A stretch of 64,000 nt of DNA from Sphaerolaimus hirsutus (Eukaryota > Nematoda > Chromadorea > Monhysterida > Sphaerolaimidae), in NCBI GenBank assembly GCA_964036195.1, contig OZ038455.1, positions 9,689,855 to 9,753,854 on the forward strand, written 5' to 3'. Shown here piece by piece: positions 37,001 through 41,165 of this stretch. The translations under genes were made by a program, and so were the position numbers. Under the pieces are notes generated by a model. The model had not been told where the DNA came from. It made no database searches and saw nothing but the letters and a program-made list of their open reading frames with translations. Numbering within the stretch: the first letter of the stretch is position 1; each line of letters begins with the position of its first letter.

Positions 37001-38753
37001 TAGCGGAAATTCTATCAGAGTGATAAAATAAATACGCACTCAAATCAGATCACCTTTACACTTATCAAAATATTCGGGGAAAAAACAGGAAAAACAAGCG
37101 GCTTATTATTTCATCTCTTTGTATAATAAAGATCAACCACGAAATTTGCATAAATTCCTAAATATCCAAATGTCAAGTTATCAGTTTTCTAGGGGAAAGG
37201 AAAATACAAAAAAAATTCAATCTAGGATTAGGTAGATAAAAAAAATAGCGAAGTTGCAAACGTAAAATCAAATAAAAATTAACATACTCGAGTTTTACCT
37301 ATTCCCTACCAAACCTAAAGTTAAAATGAATATGAAGTCGGTATAACGCTTAACAGAAATACGAACGCAAATGATTGGCAACTTGAAAGTTTATAAATTT
37401 CAATCTTTGTAGCTTAAATACATGTTTAGATTGCATGACTTTTTGAAGTTTAAAACTAAAAAAACAAACTCAAGTGAATCCACTGCCACATGCCGAAACG
37501 CAACAGCCATTAACTACCGAAGGCACTTATCACGAAAATGACCACTCCCGCTGCTACACCACTCACTCTGCTACCAGAATGTTAATTTGTCAGCCACGGC
37601 TTTCTGATCCCATACGCACTGTGCAAAAACCACACCCCGAAAATACCGAACTGCTCAACTCACTCAAAAATAGGTACACTTGTCACTGTATGGGTGCTTG
37701 TTTCGATGAGATCGGCGGACTGGGCTGTTCTCACAACAAGCCAAGGGAGTAGGCATTTAGACATGCGATCATGCCTGTCGAGTTAGACTCGATTCTTTTA
37801 ATTACCTCTCATTTTCAACACCAATCATCATCGCACCTCTATAATCAGTGTACCTTTGTAAAATCGCTTGTAAATTAACTTTTGTTTCCCAATCCGGAAA
37901 TGCAGCAATGCACAGTACATACTAGATCAATAGCCACGGCCTGCAATTCAAAAGAATGCAGCGAAAGTTAGTCAAAACTCAACCTATGTGCCCTCAGCTA
38001 TCACTGACCATTCACGCACTACGACACGTAACCGCAGCGTCACTCTTTTTACTTAGAGAAAATAACTGAAACTTTGTTATGCAATCCAAACCGCTAGTAG
38101 AAATAGAAAAAATACTTTAAAATTAAACTGTCACAATTAAAATTGTTGCCAACTCACTTGTCTCACTTTCAAAAAAAAAAGAACTACCTAATTAAAAAAA
38201 TATTCTAAACAAATAAAAACAACTATTTACATCACAGCGTCAACTTTGTGTCAGATCCTCAATACCTCCAATCCTTCCCTTGGCCAAAAGAAGACACACA
38301 TAACACAATGGGGCACCGGAAAAACGGAAATGCACGTTGCCACGTTGCCGACGTAGCGCAGCGACGTAGCCGAAAACGTCAACGCCACATTGTTCGCCCA
38401 CCGAATCGCCCAAAACCAACGTCGAAGTAGAACTGAAATGTTTAAATTATTGTAAGCTCGGAAGTGTAAACAACCCTCTACATAAATTCATTAAGTGTAC
38501 TACATATACATTTACGCTTAAAATTTTTGAAATTTTACAATTTTTGACACCCACTTTTGCTCACAATTTGACACTTCACTTTATATGTAGGTACTTTACA
38601 GGGTGCGAAACTATCCCCACCCAGACCTACCACATCAATGATACGGATGAGCGAGGCTGCAAATTGTATTGTAACAATATCCGTGGAATTGCGCACTGGC
38701 CTGGGCATCTTATTGTAATCATACATGAGATCATCGTACAACTGCGCCTGCCA
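12852..38753 (-). CDS. nicotinic acetylcholine receptor alpha-type subunit, spliced gene
   Basis: A cation-channel-family Cys-loop subunit of the cell membrane. I traced eleven exons: 38753-38631, 19803-19759, 19328-19219, 19132-19030, 18961-18768, 18392-18140, 18010-17820, 17205-16973, 16601-16506, 14373-14210 and 13028-12852. They sum to 1689 nt and every splice phase agrees, giving 562 residues plus stop. The 45-bp and 110-bp exons are the classical sizes for this family. The Cys loop has exactly 13 residues between its cysteines, and the vicinal SCC in loop C marks an alpha-type subunit. Four membrane helices are present. Oddities: M2 position -1' is Lys rather than Glu, 9' is Val, and the M1-M2 linker is about three residues short. 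An 18-kb retrotransposon occupies intron 2. The signal-peptide exon is not settled. Confidence 0.9.
13077..13461. mobile_element. TACCGTATTT-family MITE in nAChR intron 11
   Basis: Begins TACCGTATTTCCTCG and ends CGAGGAAATACGGTA, with TA at both ends and C-run subterminal blocks. It starts 49 bp upstream of the exon 12 acceptor. Confidence 0.8.
13674..14117. mobile_element. hAT-like MITE, GGAAAACGG word family, nAChR intron 11
   Basis: Ends TAGGGCGTCAAC and GTTGACAAGCTA (imperfect inverse). Flanking octamers are GCCTCAAA and GTCTCAAA, 7 of 8 identical. The interior is mostly TTTTCCGTTT and its inverse. A better-preserved relative is at 60831-61302. Confidence 0.75.
14210..14373 (-). CDS. nAChR exon 11: MA amphipathic helix
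   Basis: Encodes the cytoplasmic amphipathic helix before M4 ([20 protein letters not shown]). The acceptor is TTTGCAG and the donor GTGAGT, phase 0. Confidence 0.88.
14680..16202. mobile_element. second-level hAT-like insertion (AATAAAATAAA words)
   Basis: The target duplication CTCTGGAC flanks it at 14672-14679 and 16203-16210. Ends are CAGGGTTGG and CCAACCATG. Subterminal parts are AATAAAAT repeats on the left and mirrored on the right. It contains a third element at about 15200-15879. Confidence 0.82.
15200..15879. mobile_element. third-level insertion with AAAAGTACCGATCTACA repeats
   Basis: The ends are inverse copies: AAGGGTGTGCTTCTAAAAGT and ACTTTTAGAAGCACACCCTT. The word AAAAGTACCGATCTACA recurs about eight times, mostly in the left half, with an inverse at the right end. 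No coding frame. Target duplication is only partial (CATAT). Confidence 0.7.
16506..16601 (-). CDS. nAChR exon 10: cytoplasmic loop
   Basis: Encodes [19 protein letters not shown] and a short tail. The acceptor is TATTTCAG and the donor GTGAGC. A nested hAT-like insertion ends about 36 bp downstream of its donor. Confidence 0.82.
16973..17205 (-). CDS. nAChR exon 9: proximal cytoplasmic loop
   Basis: Begins [18 protein letters not shown], directly after the LPK of exon 8, and runs through a hydrophilic, poorly conserved loop to LLRSD. The acceptor is GCCTCAG and the donor GTAGGT. Its phase agrees with both neighbours. Confidence 0.85.
17820..18010 (-). CDS. nAChR exon 8: M2 end and M3
   Basis: Continues [20 protein letters not shown], then M3 and [16 protein letters not shown], ending at the start of the cytoplasmic loop (FLKCLPK). 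The acceptor is TGCGCAG and the donor GTGAGT. Confidence 0.94.
18140..18392 (-). CDS. nAChR exon 7: loop C, M1 and M2
   Basis: Encodes loop C with vicinal cysteines ([12 protein letters not shown]), then M1 ([19 protein letters not shown]) and most of M2 ending CVTVFFL. The M2 entry reads [10 protein letters not shown] where the family has SGEKxTLxIS. The donor is GTTAGT. Confidence 0.94.
18768..18961 (-). CDS. nAChR exon 6: Cys loop and loop B/F region
   Basis: Opens with [13 protein letters not shown], closing the 13-residue Cys loop, then [10 protein letters not shown] (loop B Trp) and a stretch ending DLRYYYQ. The acceptor is ATTTCAG and the donor GTGAGA. Confidence 0.94.
19030..19132 (-). 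CDS. nAChR exon 5: up to first Cys of the Cys loop
   Basis: Encodes [17 protein letters not shown], the beta-strand region before the Cys loop, and contributes the loop's first cysteine. The acceptor is TCCCAG and the donor is the weaker GTGAAC. Confidence 0.92.
19219..19328 (-). CDS. nAChR exon 4 (110 bp): ligand-binding domain
   Basis: Encodes the [11 protein letters not shown] and [10 protein letters not shown] segments of the ligand-binding domain. The acceptor is TTATCAG and the donor GTGAGT. It ends in phase 2 and completes an Asn codon with exon 5. Confidence 0.93.
19380..19722. mobile_element. TACCGTATAT-variant MITE in nAChR intron 3
   Basis: Ends TACCGTATATCCTCGAATAA and inverse GGAGGATATACGGTA. 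AACTCCCCCC and GAATAACT blocks lie inside. It sits between exons 3 and 4. Confidence 0.75.
19759..19803 (-). CDS. nAChR exon 3 (45 bp)
   Basis: Fifteen codons, [15 protein letters not shown], matching the family's DEKNQxLTTNxWL segment exactly in length. It is flanked by acceptor CGCAG and donor GTTAGC. It is too short to stand out as an ORF and is found only by homology. The giant retrotransposon lies between this exon and exon 2. Confidence 0.93.
19804..20607. other. residual nAChR intron 2 sequence left of the LTR element
   Basis: No gene or clear repeat seen. With the 65 bp on the other side (38566-38630) this would form an intron of about 0.87 kb without the insertion. Confidence 0.7.
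20604..20607. repeat. target-site duplication ATTT, left copy
   Basis: Four bases ATTT directly outside the left LTR, matched by ATTT at 38566-38569 directly outside the right LTR. A length of 4-5 bp is typical of Ty3-type integrases. Short AT words match by chance more often, so it supports rather than proves the boundary. Confidence 0.75.
20608..23260 (-). repeat. 3' LTR (2,653 bp)
   Basis: Copy of the LTR at 35913-38565, offset by 15,305 bp. An AATAAA on the minus strand at about 20899-20904 would lie in the receptor gene's sense direction and may terminate host transcripts. Confidence 0.95.
23261..23578. other. region between helicase stop and 3' LTR
   Basis: Non-coding on the element's strand. 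Directly before the 3' LTR the minus strand reads GGCTGGTGGAGTT, the best but weak candidate for the polypurine tract that primes plus-strand synthesis. Confidence 0.5.
23579..28135 (-). CDS. UPF1-like superfamily 1 helicase carried by the LTR element
   Basis: A 1518-codon intact frame in the env position. Residues 1-590 have no fold I recognise. The helicase core runs from about 590 to 1200: Walker [10 protein letters not shown] near 601, Walker B VFVDEAS near 891, motif [12 protein letters not shown] near 919, and motifs V/VI near 1135-1170 ([15 protein letters not shown]), the pattern of UPF1/SMG2-type DNA or RNA helicases. The insert between motifs I and II is long. The tail has an arginine-serine segment, a polyserine run, then Glu/Gln-rich acidic sequence. 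No signal peptide or membrane helix, so it is not an envelope. Its GC content exceeds that of the pol region. Probable role: ATP-driven nucleic-acid unwinding that helps the element or counters host RNA decay (inference). Confidence 0.9.
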   Translation of the reverse strand: MTSSGGVPMGGYGASSSSYRGGRIAKAPLKSWTSHGKQGGDTIPPLPYNPPRNARSTCPEFVINQKLSGIVDRVHVGNEQRPTSYQCHIRFDGDAQALLESYPEWSEAETAYPFFTYSVNKAERARERSVQKILREYRETNEAYDMFLPLVRHGMHFVATGISRVSANPKYWELRGVTIMKNDAQMPLFLGRPVVIVSQGQVDLSVDEPASEVSQRGQENREGYHPYPAKWRYLRLRAAFTPSRYISAPPFKGADERDPGPEKLIFAHSENVMESDIHPHAGQLGVAHVEYHAFDDAGKVNNFYWGHAYGVRIFSARQIEAGMEWKGEMNRNCLTSQLQLRSIFLAAANVCHEAHLRYTATRAKAVRAQVTWQNGPRGLIAIIRWERVHLNPAAAMRDTAEWHRNKAQGYMLNFTSPMSSLQIVEADPRGEERALTGRPQINLRTVSADITAEAVQLVAKPDVLVPQALSPHLLPNCDYMVRGSALSPSYNGRMEILERLCIMGPSGYRPTESNTGMLAVEDQVKMAVVLHKQLNQVETDWQRTLEKIESDGLYAEVRRGTCEDLLQAHQGDFRPQEGQGRVIASVIKSVRKTAPLLLMCDSLFGSGKTTVQSQCAYAVAFKFTEKNDPPNPLKRELPSDANKNALYHSTMITCSVNSAADESARRSLQSLADIGLPTLERVVEVLLRSRETWTAMDNKPNFETPGYARFCQVRAAFAIRVLSPLLEVDDRYVDMTLQQLPLLNLIAQNMPMHVIRLNDHWLTAYERFTAQRHICDTLNEIIANNQHPADIFEAIRSQLPLVRLSIDEDDEDDLVPLDDGQEEGVQAWGAAAGFVDDNQVWGKIYKREMRRLVRVATRLHKVVLNVLQPGQVHVTLDSSRDKRLQVLKYAAVFVDEASLADETAIFGAVSNARLPHNGLVLLFGDSKQLTRMVRPHSWIAPILKPDPSLINRLVEGVLCPILKLETVFRGHDALIQANSVAAYDGQLRAFHDYSQWRDTLPLMACGADQVPLSSVIVHMGFETSEGVSVKNLTEVDIVVRAVQQFVILALNSEGENVVPWSDLESADSLLVVCFYSAQERRVIDELVRLSWAQLLGGEGFPGYLATPAFWRKKVITADRAQAREAHVVIVSCVRGSAPRVDATGHPSQRERDVMDRIGFLAMPERCNVATSRAKTARVVIMNAATVLHSEFFWRFVAVELGKGRVFAYHERHLWESDPLARFLGHWRSAPVDLQEPAPPVQEEEENEVPPSPEEVQEVDVSEQRASPQPDADVVPAPDSPDVQMLPPEEQEEESEKVQPRADEKASCSRSRRRYRGRRRSPSSSSSSSSSSSSGSSKSGSSETDSASESEHAPPVPAHKQKTHQEEEVMEVEQEQSEQGAQQQEPAMEGQRQEQEPEPDTEEANNAIIGEKLDELIQMAGELNTELDAERQQQSMSPDRQMLRQMDAIQEEANESAEPMQEDEQEQEQPEEVAAPQLQQPVRVVVVGASPPPQEEQSPPLPVTPTLAGLEPEEEMEAE
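28136..28657. other. spacer between pol and helicase ORF
   Basis: About 520 bp, AT-rich, without an open frame. It contains the leader motif at 28140-28172 and could carry a splice acceptor or internal promoter for the helicase message. No strong acceptor was identified. Confidence 0.6.
28140..28172 (-). promoter_or_regulatory. leader motif before helicase start codon
   Basis: On the plus strand ACACTTCAAAGTAGAGCACC followed by GGAAAACACAACTT, within 5-40 bp upstream of the helicase ATG (28135-28133). It aligns with the Gag-proximal motif over about 30 positions with few mismatches. Possible roles are a shared initiator, splice-related signal or translation element. None can be chosen from sequence. 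Confidence 0.5.
28658..31366 (-). CDS. Gag-Pol, part 2: RT, RNase H, integrase
   Basis: A 902-codon frame. The same frame is open upstream to about 31475, so the Met used here is not the real start. RT catalytic YIDD lies near residue 34. The RNase H has its Asp/Glu/Asp/Asp set (ITDASK, a Glu in [23 protein letters not shown]). A linker of about 150 residues follows. The integrase has an HHCC zinc site (HPTAGH and CPSC), then catalytic D, D and E ([23 protein letters not shown]). The end carries a GPY-type module (HHYIGPYE). All catalytic residues I can identify are present. It makes DNA from the element's RNA and inserts it in the genome. Confidence 0.95.
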   Translation of the reverse strand: MKRLPMGLKCSPALAQRCFEVTMAGLLHRNVLVYIDDLLIYSRSWEDHLSDISQVLSRLISSSFKIHPKKCFFARTTAVKFLGYMVGREGICIPDDKRKYLSDWPLPVCVREVKAFLGAVGFFRRLIHKCAEYAAPLSNLTRTKTELGTEKYSGSTPVDLNANPAALEAFNKLKVMVAESPCIQYPDPSKPFIIITDASKVALAGILVQRAEPAAALHACSFYSRKLSEAQSRWPAITQEACAIFESIRNWHCYLAGRPFEVWTDAKSISWVKNPNLETHPHTGLHRFALAIQSYQVTFKHLRGKSNELADALSRRRDAPVEFDERVNLDEAFEEYAFDIPVDELARILTEEMALLTSEEHLACQAVAKAMARLAAAQNWLKHAKMKSLEPSVTVATELPVASVATVRAPHPMTMRVRSKKKVESNSENALKSPPKSDDAPKLMAGGRRSVQLIKKPEKLDALPPPITPIEELSRLQKEEPYIITIRRMCEESTLRRASPFFIDQFDVIRRDADPSILVGERKYDPACIPQSLVVTVLELAHNHPTAGHLGVMKTFERLREFAWFTNMRPECARWVSTCPSCNAKKGLRRSMKTQIQSRKIAKFPGDFIAIDAVGPLPITEKRNVHVLVFVDQCTRFGLAVPVPNLKQDTVAIAFLQHVLPIFGVPAVILSDNAPSFIGGIFAELLRYLNTVQHKCFNYTPKGNGLVERRNGVLMEIISHYVNGSHSDWDKHLGAAVYAYNTSMHPSMKVTPYALLFGSNSPSLWERMIKPTGNGTDKTDKPMAYSPFVSNLDARLSDVRTAAHSALQRAQEKECFYANRSARRLNLKPGQSVRVYSPRILRKLGRVKKFTHHYIGPYECLDYVHPIVTVFNRLSKKTYTVHADRVKLTNEPVNPTYSQIFG
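31461..35852 (-). CDS. Gag-Pol, part 1: Gag, zinc knuckle, protease, start of RT
   Basis: A 1463-codon frame starting 60 bp inside the 5' LTR end. The first ~155 residues are lysine- and serine-rich; a second plausible start is Met at 35387. A retrotransposon capsid-like region (about residues 320-480) is followed by one CCHC knuckle ([14 protein letters not shown], near 583). Unusually, two or three hydrophobic helices lie near residues 859-940, before the protease (LLDTGA, near 1056). The RT fingers begin near 1370 (VIDYRRLN). The frame stops at 31463-31461 inside RT. The next RT residues continue in the +1 frame after a run of five T, so one extra T at 31467-31463 best explains the stop, as mutation, assembly error or, less likely, programmed shift. 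Confidence 0.92.
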   Translation of the reverse strand: MTIAGENKRTTARLEERKATRSTQPISTDIFVLGRETDEIISGQKREKRKSKKKSKLVQFSTDAHCSEPGTAELSDEPNDFDVNCWVDAEGPVPERGAEESFPTFEQGKPSAGAEVPFPTVGQSKLGHRSASAGYRSASTQSSSECVFFRYSTLSMAHASGSGVNTGPDVVQLLIQAKNLTLNQINSSIVGNSVQGSEWNLSQVVTQTVSIAAYLYNQRPMSSLENGNMSDNDEKLVSLVKLGVDCYNLRNDVSQIVDAINAFAEYIHLEKPDMQAINSIISAVSNSGGCSTATTPPIPAVSMIATSREGYAAAMTALTGQVIPFKGRADDKFADWRKNWDAVCEALQIPTDERKSLLPVYLRDSARSIYMSHKSELINLDYEEFMDALERYYTNPISEHHAQREVISSEQGEDEDVLNWSVRLEKIIKHAFPKLSKLEREKMAVAKFVSGLYPDIRRNVSITAGAKFQDVVNNARTQESFLEIDKDKVGGKKKSKSNAELVSEATNSVIERIFALGGAGAFGNSPPIPAAAENPKFEEQRVKLEELSRQLEDKDKRLVDLEKQLIGNNAAKPVSKFRPRKFDEGCYECGADDHFRSDCPKLTEEERARFRNFRRGPSQRPMNNFRGPANMMRSAQQPVYSMQAAPYLYYPPPAQVSTTGWSPVQQVQSSQMAIAAPPSTELTALNPTRVSANSVNHARSVQESKEYVRMIRVLPGLESSDEEAEDPCNPPEITPQEHQFMLEREAWIMPWVYAHSLDSMIFRTKWWAQLQHMGLQGLNISGFCEHADEHPHDDPEDTLTYVKLAALLELTMHTFRCEPPDISLSRTSSDSELYVLSDYCEASVPTLYRTWSEPSMLPSVLNRVFFLCCLFTFFASVDALGVPSGGVVKKKGVSDEWILTVRNFLEGFIAGMCTSVFLRYILPALCELVLYLVFTVCDWIKMRVLRVQLNRMLAIENRRNPARGATPVTPPQKLNPVSADSSGYGADIEETPVSRFKRLPPLRVPKGSAVMEKVNVVTLTSEEIANIKSITAKRKELVPIYYSPSITVEIEGNEYKRCLLDTGAMRSLCSPLVLARHRNNCIAFDEVTPVGGLQSASQCKLQIEGQLELQVMITGKAFSIVFQVISGLSDDILLGADVLRHMVIDMPARELRIESGDARKKLIVPFDNPSPVVQERHIYAVVTEPTEIKPRHETIISAKLSEPIDELTFAIEPLNEFHVKTGVFAANAVYESASELFPVRCVNVTEVPVKLQVGQKIAIVEPVECVLQVRRGDPPAEWVRECRERDMSFTDTILEASEEKVPTKGTVPSKAANTTMKVVCADGREMDFEVPVELDEIKRQQLKELILTHQDAFARDKYDLGYSELVDYRLQLTSKIPVACRMYRLSLDDQQYLEKHLSCLLEHDVIEHSTSPYCAPTLVVTKPDGAKRMVIDYRRLNAVVHAPQFPLPRLDDTIESLHSCKYF
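35388..35416 (-). promoter_or_regulatory. leader motif before an internal Gag ATG
   Basis: Read on the plus strand the stretch is ACTCAAGGTAGAATACCGG followed by AAAAACACACAC. A closely similar stretch precedes the helicase start codon (28140-28172). Here it lies inside the longer Gag frame, just before the ATG at 35387-35385 (protein MAHASGSG). The core CACCGGAAAAAC also occurs in each LTR (about 38314 and 23009). Confidence 0.5.
35895..35910 (-). promoter_or_regulatory. primer binding site of the LTR element
   Basis: Two bases after the 5' LTR the minus strand reads TGGTAGCAGCGAGTGG, which begins with the TGG complementary to a tRNA CCA end. The complement, ending GCTGCTACCA, resembles tRNA-Leu acceptor stems. 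The tRNA identity is a guess from memory and needs a comparison with the host tRNAs. Confidence 0.7.
35913..38565 (-). repeat. 5' LTR (2,653 bp)
   Basis: Same length as the other LTR, and identical in every segment I compared, including four conceptual short ORFs that match residue for residue. It begins TGTGAGCAAAAGTGGG and ends TTCATGACA on the minus strand. An AATAAA lies near its downstream end (about 36204-36209) and could serve as the polyadenylation signal. Transcription start not determined. Confidence 0.95.
36702..36908 (-). CDS. small membrane-protein ORF inside the LTR (68 codons)
   Basis: Sense-oriented frame in the 5' LTR, repeated at 21397-21603 in the 3' LTR. It has one long hydrophobic stretch ([20 protein letters not shown]) after a short Cys-containing start, and ends SVEFAE. 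No homology known to me. It may be chance, but an LTR of 2.65 kb leaves room for genes, as in some retroviruses. Confidence 0.25.
   Translation of the reverse strand: MDYPAYDIFSLCINNTCASYALDINVIFVYYTLFLLMGLLFACLFVSLIAVCFPVRGGGFGISVEFAE
38566..38569. repeat. target-site duplication ATTT, right copy
   Basis: Partner of 20604-20607, immediately next to the CA end of the LTR. Confidence 0.75.
38631..38753 (-). CDS. nAChR exon 2: N-terminal helix and loop
   Basis: Encodes the extracellular start of the mature subunit, including [16 protein letters not shown] and ending IIDV. The donor is GTG/GTAGGT. The acceptor is ambiguous between three in-phase AGs (exon start 38753, 38747 or 38741). All require a phase-0 upstream exon. 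It is only 65 bp from the right end of the LTR element. Confidence 0.85.
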
Positions 38754-38844
38754 CTTATAACCAGGAACGAAATTTAATTGGCCCCGCGCATTTGTCGGGC
38801 AACCCGAATCATCGTATCGGGTCCGGTACTCCGGTACAACTCCC

Positions 38845-38900
38845 ACACCATGTAAAATGTCATGCAATGTAAAGTGTCAAAAGTCATGCAGTGTTAAATG
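38845..38900. repeat. half of a TGTAAAATGTCATGCAA hairpin element
   Basis: Contains CTCCCACACCATGTAAAATG and AAAGTGTCAAAAGTCATGCA, one arm of the hairpin family complete at 41166-41311. The other arm is missing. Confidence 0.6.
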
Positions 38901-39033
38901 CACTGTATTTTTTTGTATTTTGTACTGGTCGTTCGACATGAAATTTTACATAACTTTTGCCACGATGAAATGGGTAACCGAAAAAGCCCGGAGGGCAAGC
39001 TAAATTTCAGACCAGGAATGGTTGGAAATTGCT

Positions 39034-39145
39034 GAATTTCGGCTCTATCTTCATAGTTTCTTCTGCCACAGACGCAGGCGATCGTTAGCACGACCGTGCT
39101 TAATTGAATTATGAAATACCGTCCCTGATTAGTGAAAGCCATCAT
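39034..39145 (-). CDS. candidate signal-peptide exon of the nAChR gene
   Basis: Starts MMAFTNQGRYFIIQLSTVVL and continues through a small-residue stretch to Cys/Gly, which looks like a signal peptide, about 0.3 kb upstream of exon 2. However, I find no good phase-0 donor to match exon 2, so the true first exon may be elsewhere. Confidence 0.3.
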
Positions 39146-39408
39146 CCAAAAATGACTTTTTTTACAGCCGGGTGTTAATCGGCATTAATCTCTAAGCAAC
39201 ATTTAAATTTGTAGAAGGCCGCTTTTCTATGCTCAAAAGGGCATGTGTCGGGCCACATTAAATGCCGTGGGTCCTGCATAAAATAGATAGCGCTTGTATA
39301 AATAAATTCCTGGTATTTTATGCTCAGAGCTGGCACTGGAAGACACATAAACCGGGACGATAAATGGCTCAATGATTTTTTTACAGACCTTCAGACTTCA
39401 AACGTATT

Positions 39409-39730
39409 TACCGTGTTTGCTTGAATAGTTCCCCCTTGAATAATTCCCCCCTCGAATAATCCCCCCTGTAAGACGAGTGAGGAAATAATAACTTCCCCCT
39501 CGAATAATCCCCCCTCAAAGATATTTTATCAATTATGTAGTTACAATTACAAATTTTAACAAAAATGACACGTTTTTGTGTTAAAAATGCACATTTCGTG
39601 AAATGACTTGATAGAAAGATGCACGAACATTTTGACGAATGAATAATTCCCCCCTCAAATAGTTCCGCCCCTCAAAAAAAGTCTGGTGGAATAATAATCC
39701 CCCAGGGGGCTTATTCAAGCAAATACGGTA
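39409..39730. mobile_element. TACCGTGTTTGCTTGAATA-variant MITE
   Basis: Left TACCGTGTTTGCTTGAATA and right inverse TATTCAAGCAAATACGGTA. AATAATTCCCCCC blocks fill the interior. Confidence 0.78.
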
Positions 39731-39871
39731 TTTTGCATGAGCTGTCAAGGAAGACTTGATGTATTTAGCCAGTTTTCTTTTACAGTGAGCACGATCATTG
39801 CCAGGTCTGTTTCACACACTATATTTAATTCTGTTAATGATAAAAAATGCTGAAATGTTGAAAAATGCACA

Positions 39872-40047
39872 TACCGTATTACCTCGAAATACCCCCATGG
39901 GGGTTTATTATTTCCAGCAAATTTTGAGGGGGGTTAATTCGAGGGGGGCTTTATTCAAGGGGGGTCTATTATTTCGCCAGAAATTCGGGGTTAATTCGAG
40001 GGGGGGGGGGTTAATTCAAGGGGGGGTTAATTCGAGGTAATACGGTA
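39872..40047. mobile_element. TACCGTATTACCTCG MITE
   Basis: Left TACCGTATTACCTCG and right CGAGGTAATACGGTA. The interior is G-run rich (ggggttaattcgagg). Confidence 0.78.
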
Positions 40048-40167
40048 GGTAATAACATAATGTCGCAGCACACACTATTTTAGTAATGAAACTTAAAAAA
40101 ATTGAGCGAACTCATAAATCACCCCTGACTGAACACATTAAAGTTTACTGGGAGTAGGTTTTCGACA

Positions 40168-40965
40168 TACCGTATTTCCTCCAAATACCCCCCTCAAAAT
40201 GGACACTATGAACTTATAACCCCCCCCCCCCCTCGAAATACCCCCCCCTCAATTTAGTGTATAGAGAACGTAAATGACAAAGGCTGCGGTTTGTCATCCG
40301 GGCAATGCAGAACACACGTTAAAAACGATGACTCTGTTATTATATGTGAGAACAGTGTTTATACGCCTACACACTTACCGTATTTCTCCGTGTAAAGGAC
40401 CCCCCCGTGCACAACACCCGGGGTGTTATACAGCTGCATAGCACCCCGGGGTGCTATGCTAGGTTTCAAAAAATCACTGATTTGAATTGCTTAAATATCG
40501 CTTGAATGGCGCGCGCCACTCATTGTACTTCCGCGGCGCGCATTTTTCCATTGGATTGCTGCACGCTGGGAACCGAAAAAGCCTAAATATGTTGTGACGT
40601 GTATCATAAATTTAAAACGAAAGCACACTTTTTTAGTTTAGTCCAGTTTCCATGTATAACACCCTCCGACCTAACACCCGGGTGTTATACAAGTTTAAAA
40701 AAAAGGTTGCTGGAAAGGGTCTGTATTTTGTATAGCACCCGGGTGCTTTACACGGAGAAATACGGTATACAAGTCTTTAGAGTCTTATAAATGACGATTT
40801 TTGTTGCATTTTTCGACGTCTGCGTACGTTTCAGACGACACTTTAGTACTGGGATTTCAAAAAATTTCTGGCGAAATAATACCCCCCCCCTCGTTTAACC
40901 CCCCCCCCTCAAAATTCTCACTCTGAAAAAATAAACCCCCTGGGTGTATTTCGAGGAATACGGTA
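40168..40965. mobile_element. TACCGTATTT MITE interrupted by a second one
   Basis: Left TACCGTATTTCCTCC and right TTTCGAGGAATACGGTA. Its interior matches the element at 13077-13461 on both sides of a nested insertion (40376-40767). Confidence 0.78.
40376..40767. mobile_element. nested TACCGTATTTCTCCGTGTA element
   Basis: Left TACCGTATTTCTCCGTGTA and right inverse TACACGGAGAAATACGGTA, with ACACCCGGGTGTTATAC-type words inside. It is inserted inside the MITE at 40168-40965. Confidence 0.78.
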
Positions 40966-41165
40966 CATAGTTGACCAACACCTACCTCCAGCAAACTCAA
41001 ATGTCATTCGATTCAAAGTTGACTCATGACTTATCCAAACTTTCAGTTTACTGGAGCTAAACTAGCGTGCGCAGCGCCAATGAGTTCAACTAACACTAAA
41101 CTTTAACACCAACAAAATACCTGATCTCGTAACCCAGTCCGAACCTAAACGCAGCCAGGTGCCAG

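Larger units (their letters stand above)
20608..38565 (-). mobile_element. 17,958-bp Ty3/gypsy-like LTR retrotransposon with helicase ORF
   Basis: A complete element by structure: two direct LTRs of 2,653 bp (35913-38565 as 5', 20608-23260 as 3'), each TG...CA in minus orientation, flanked by ATTT at 20604-20607 and 38566-38569. Minus-strand order is 5' LTR, primer site, Gag-Pol (35852-31461 continuing in another frame to 28658), helicase ORF (28135-23579), 3' LTR. The integrase with a GPY-type C-terminal motif and domain order PR-RT-RNaseH-IN point to the Metaviridae/Ty3 lineage. The helicase and the length are unusual. It lies in sense orientation in intron 2 of the receptor gene. Confidence 0.95.

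Noticed and set aside
39175..39372. 65-codon minus-strand frame upstream of the receptor gene
   Set aside because: It looks peptide-like but has no donor in a phase that would join exon 2 and no homology I recognise.
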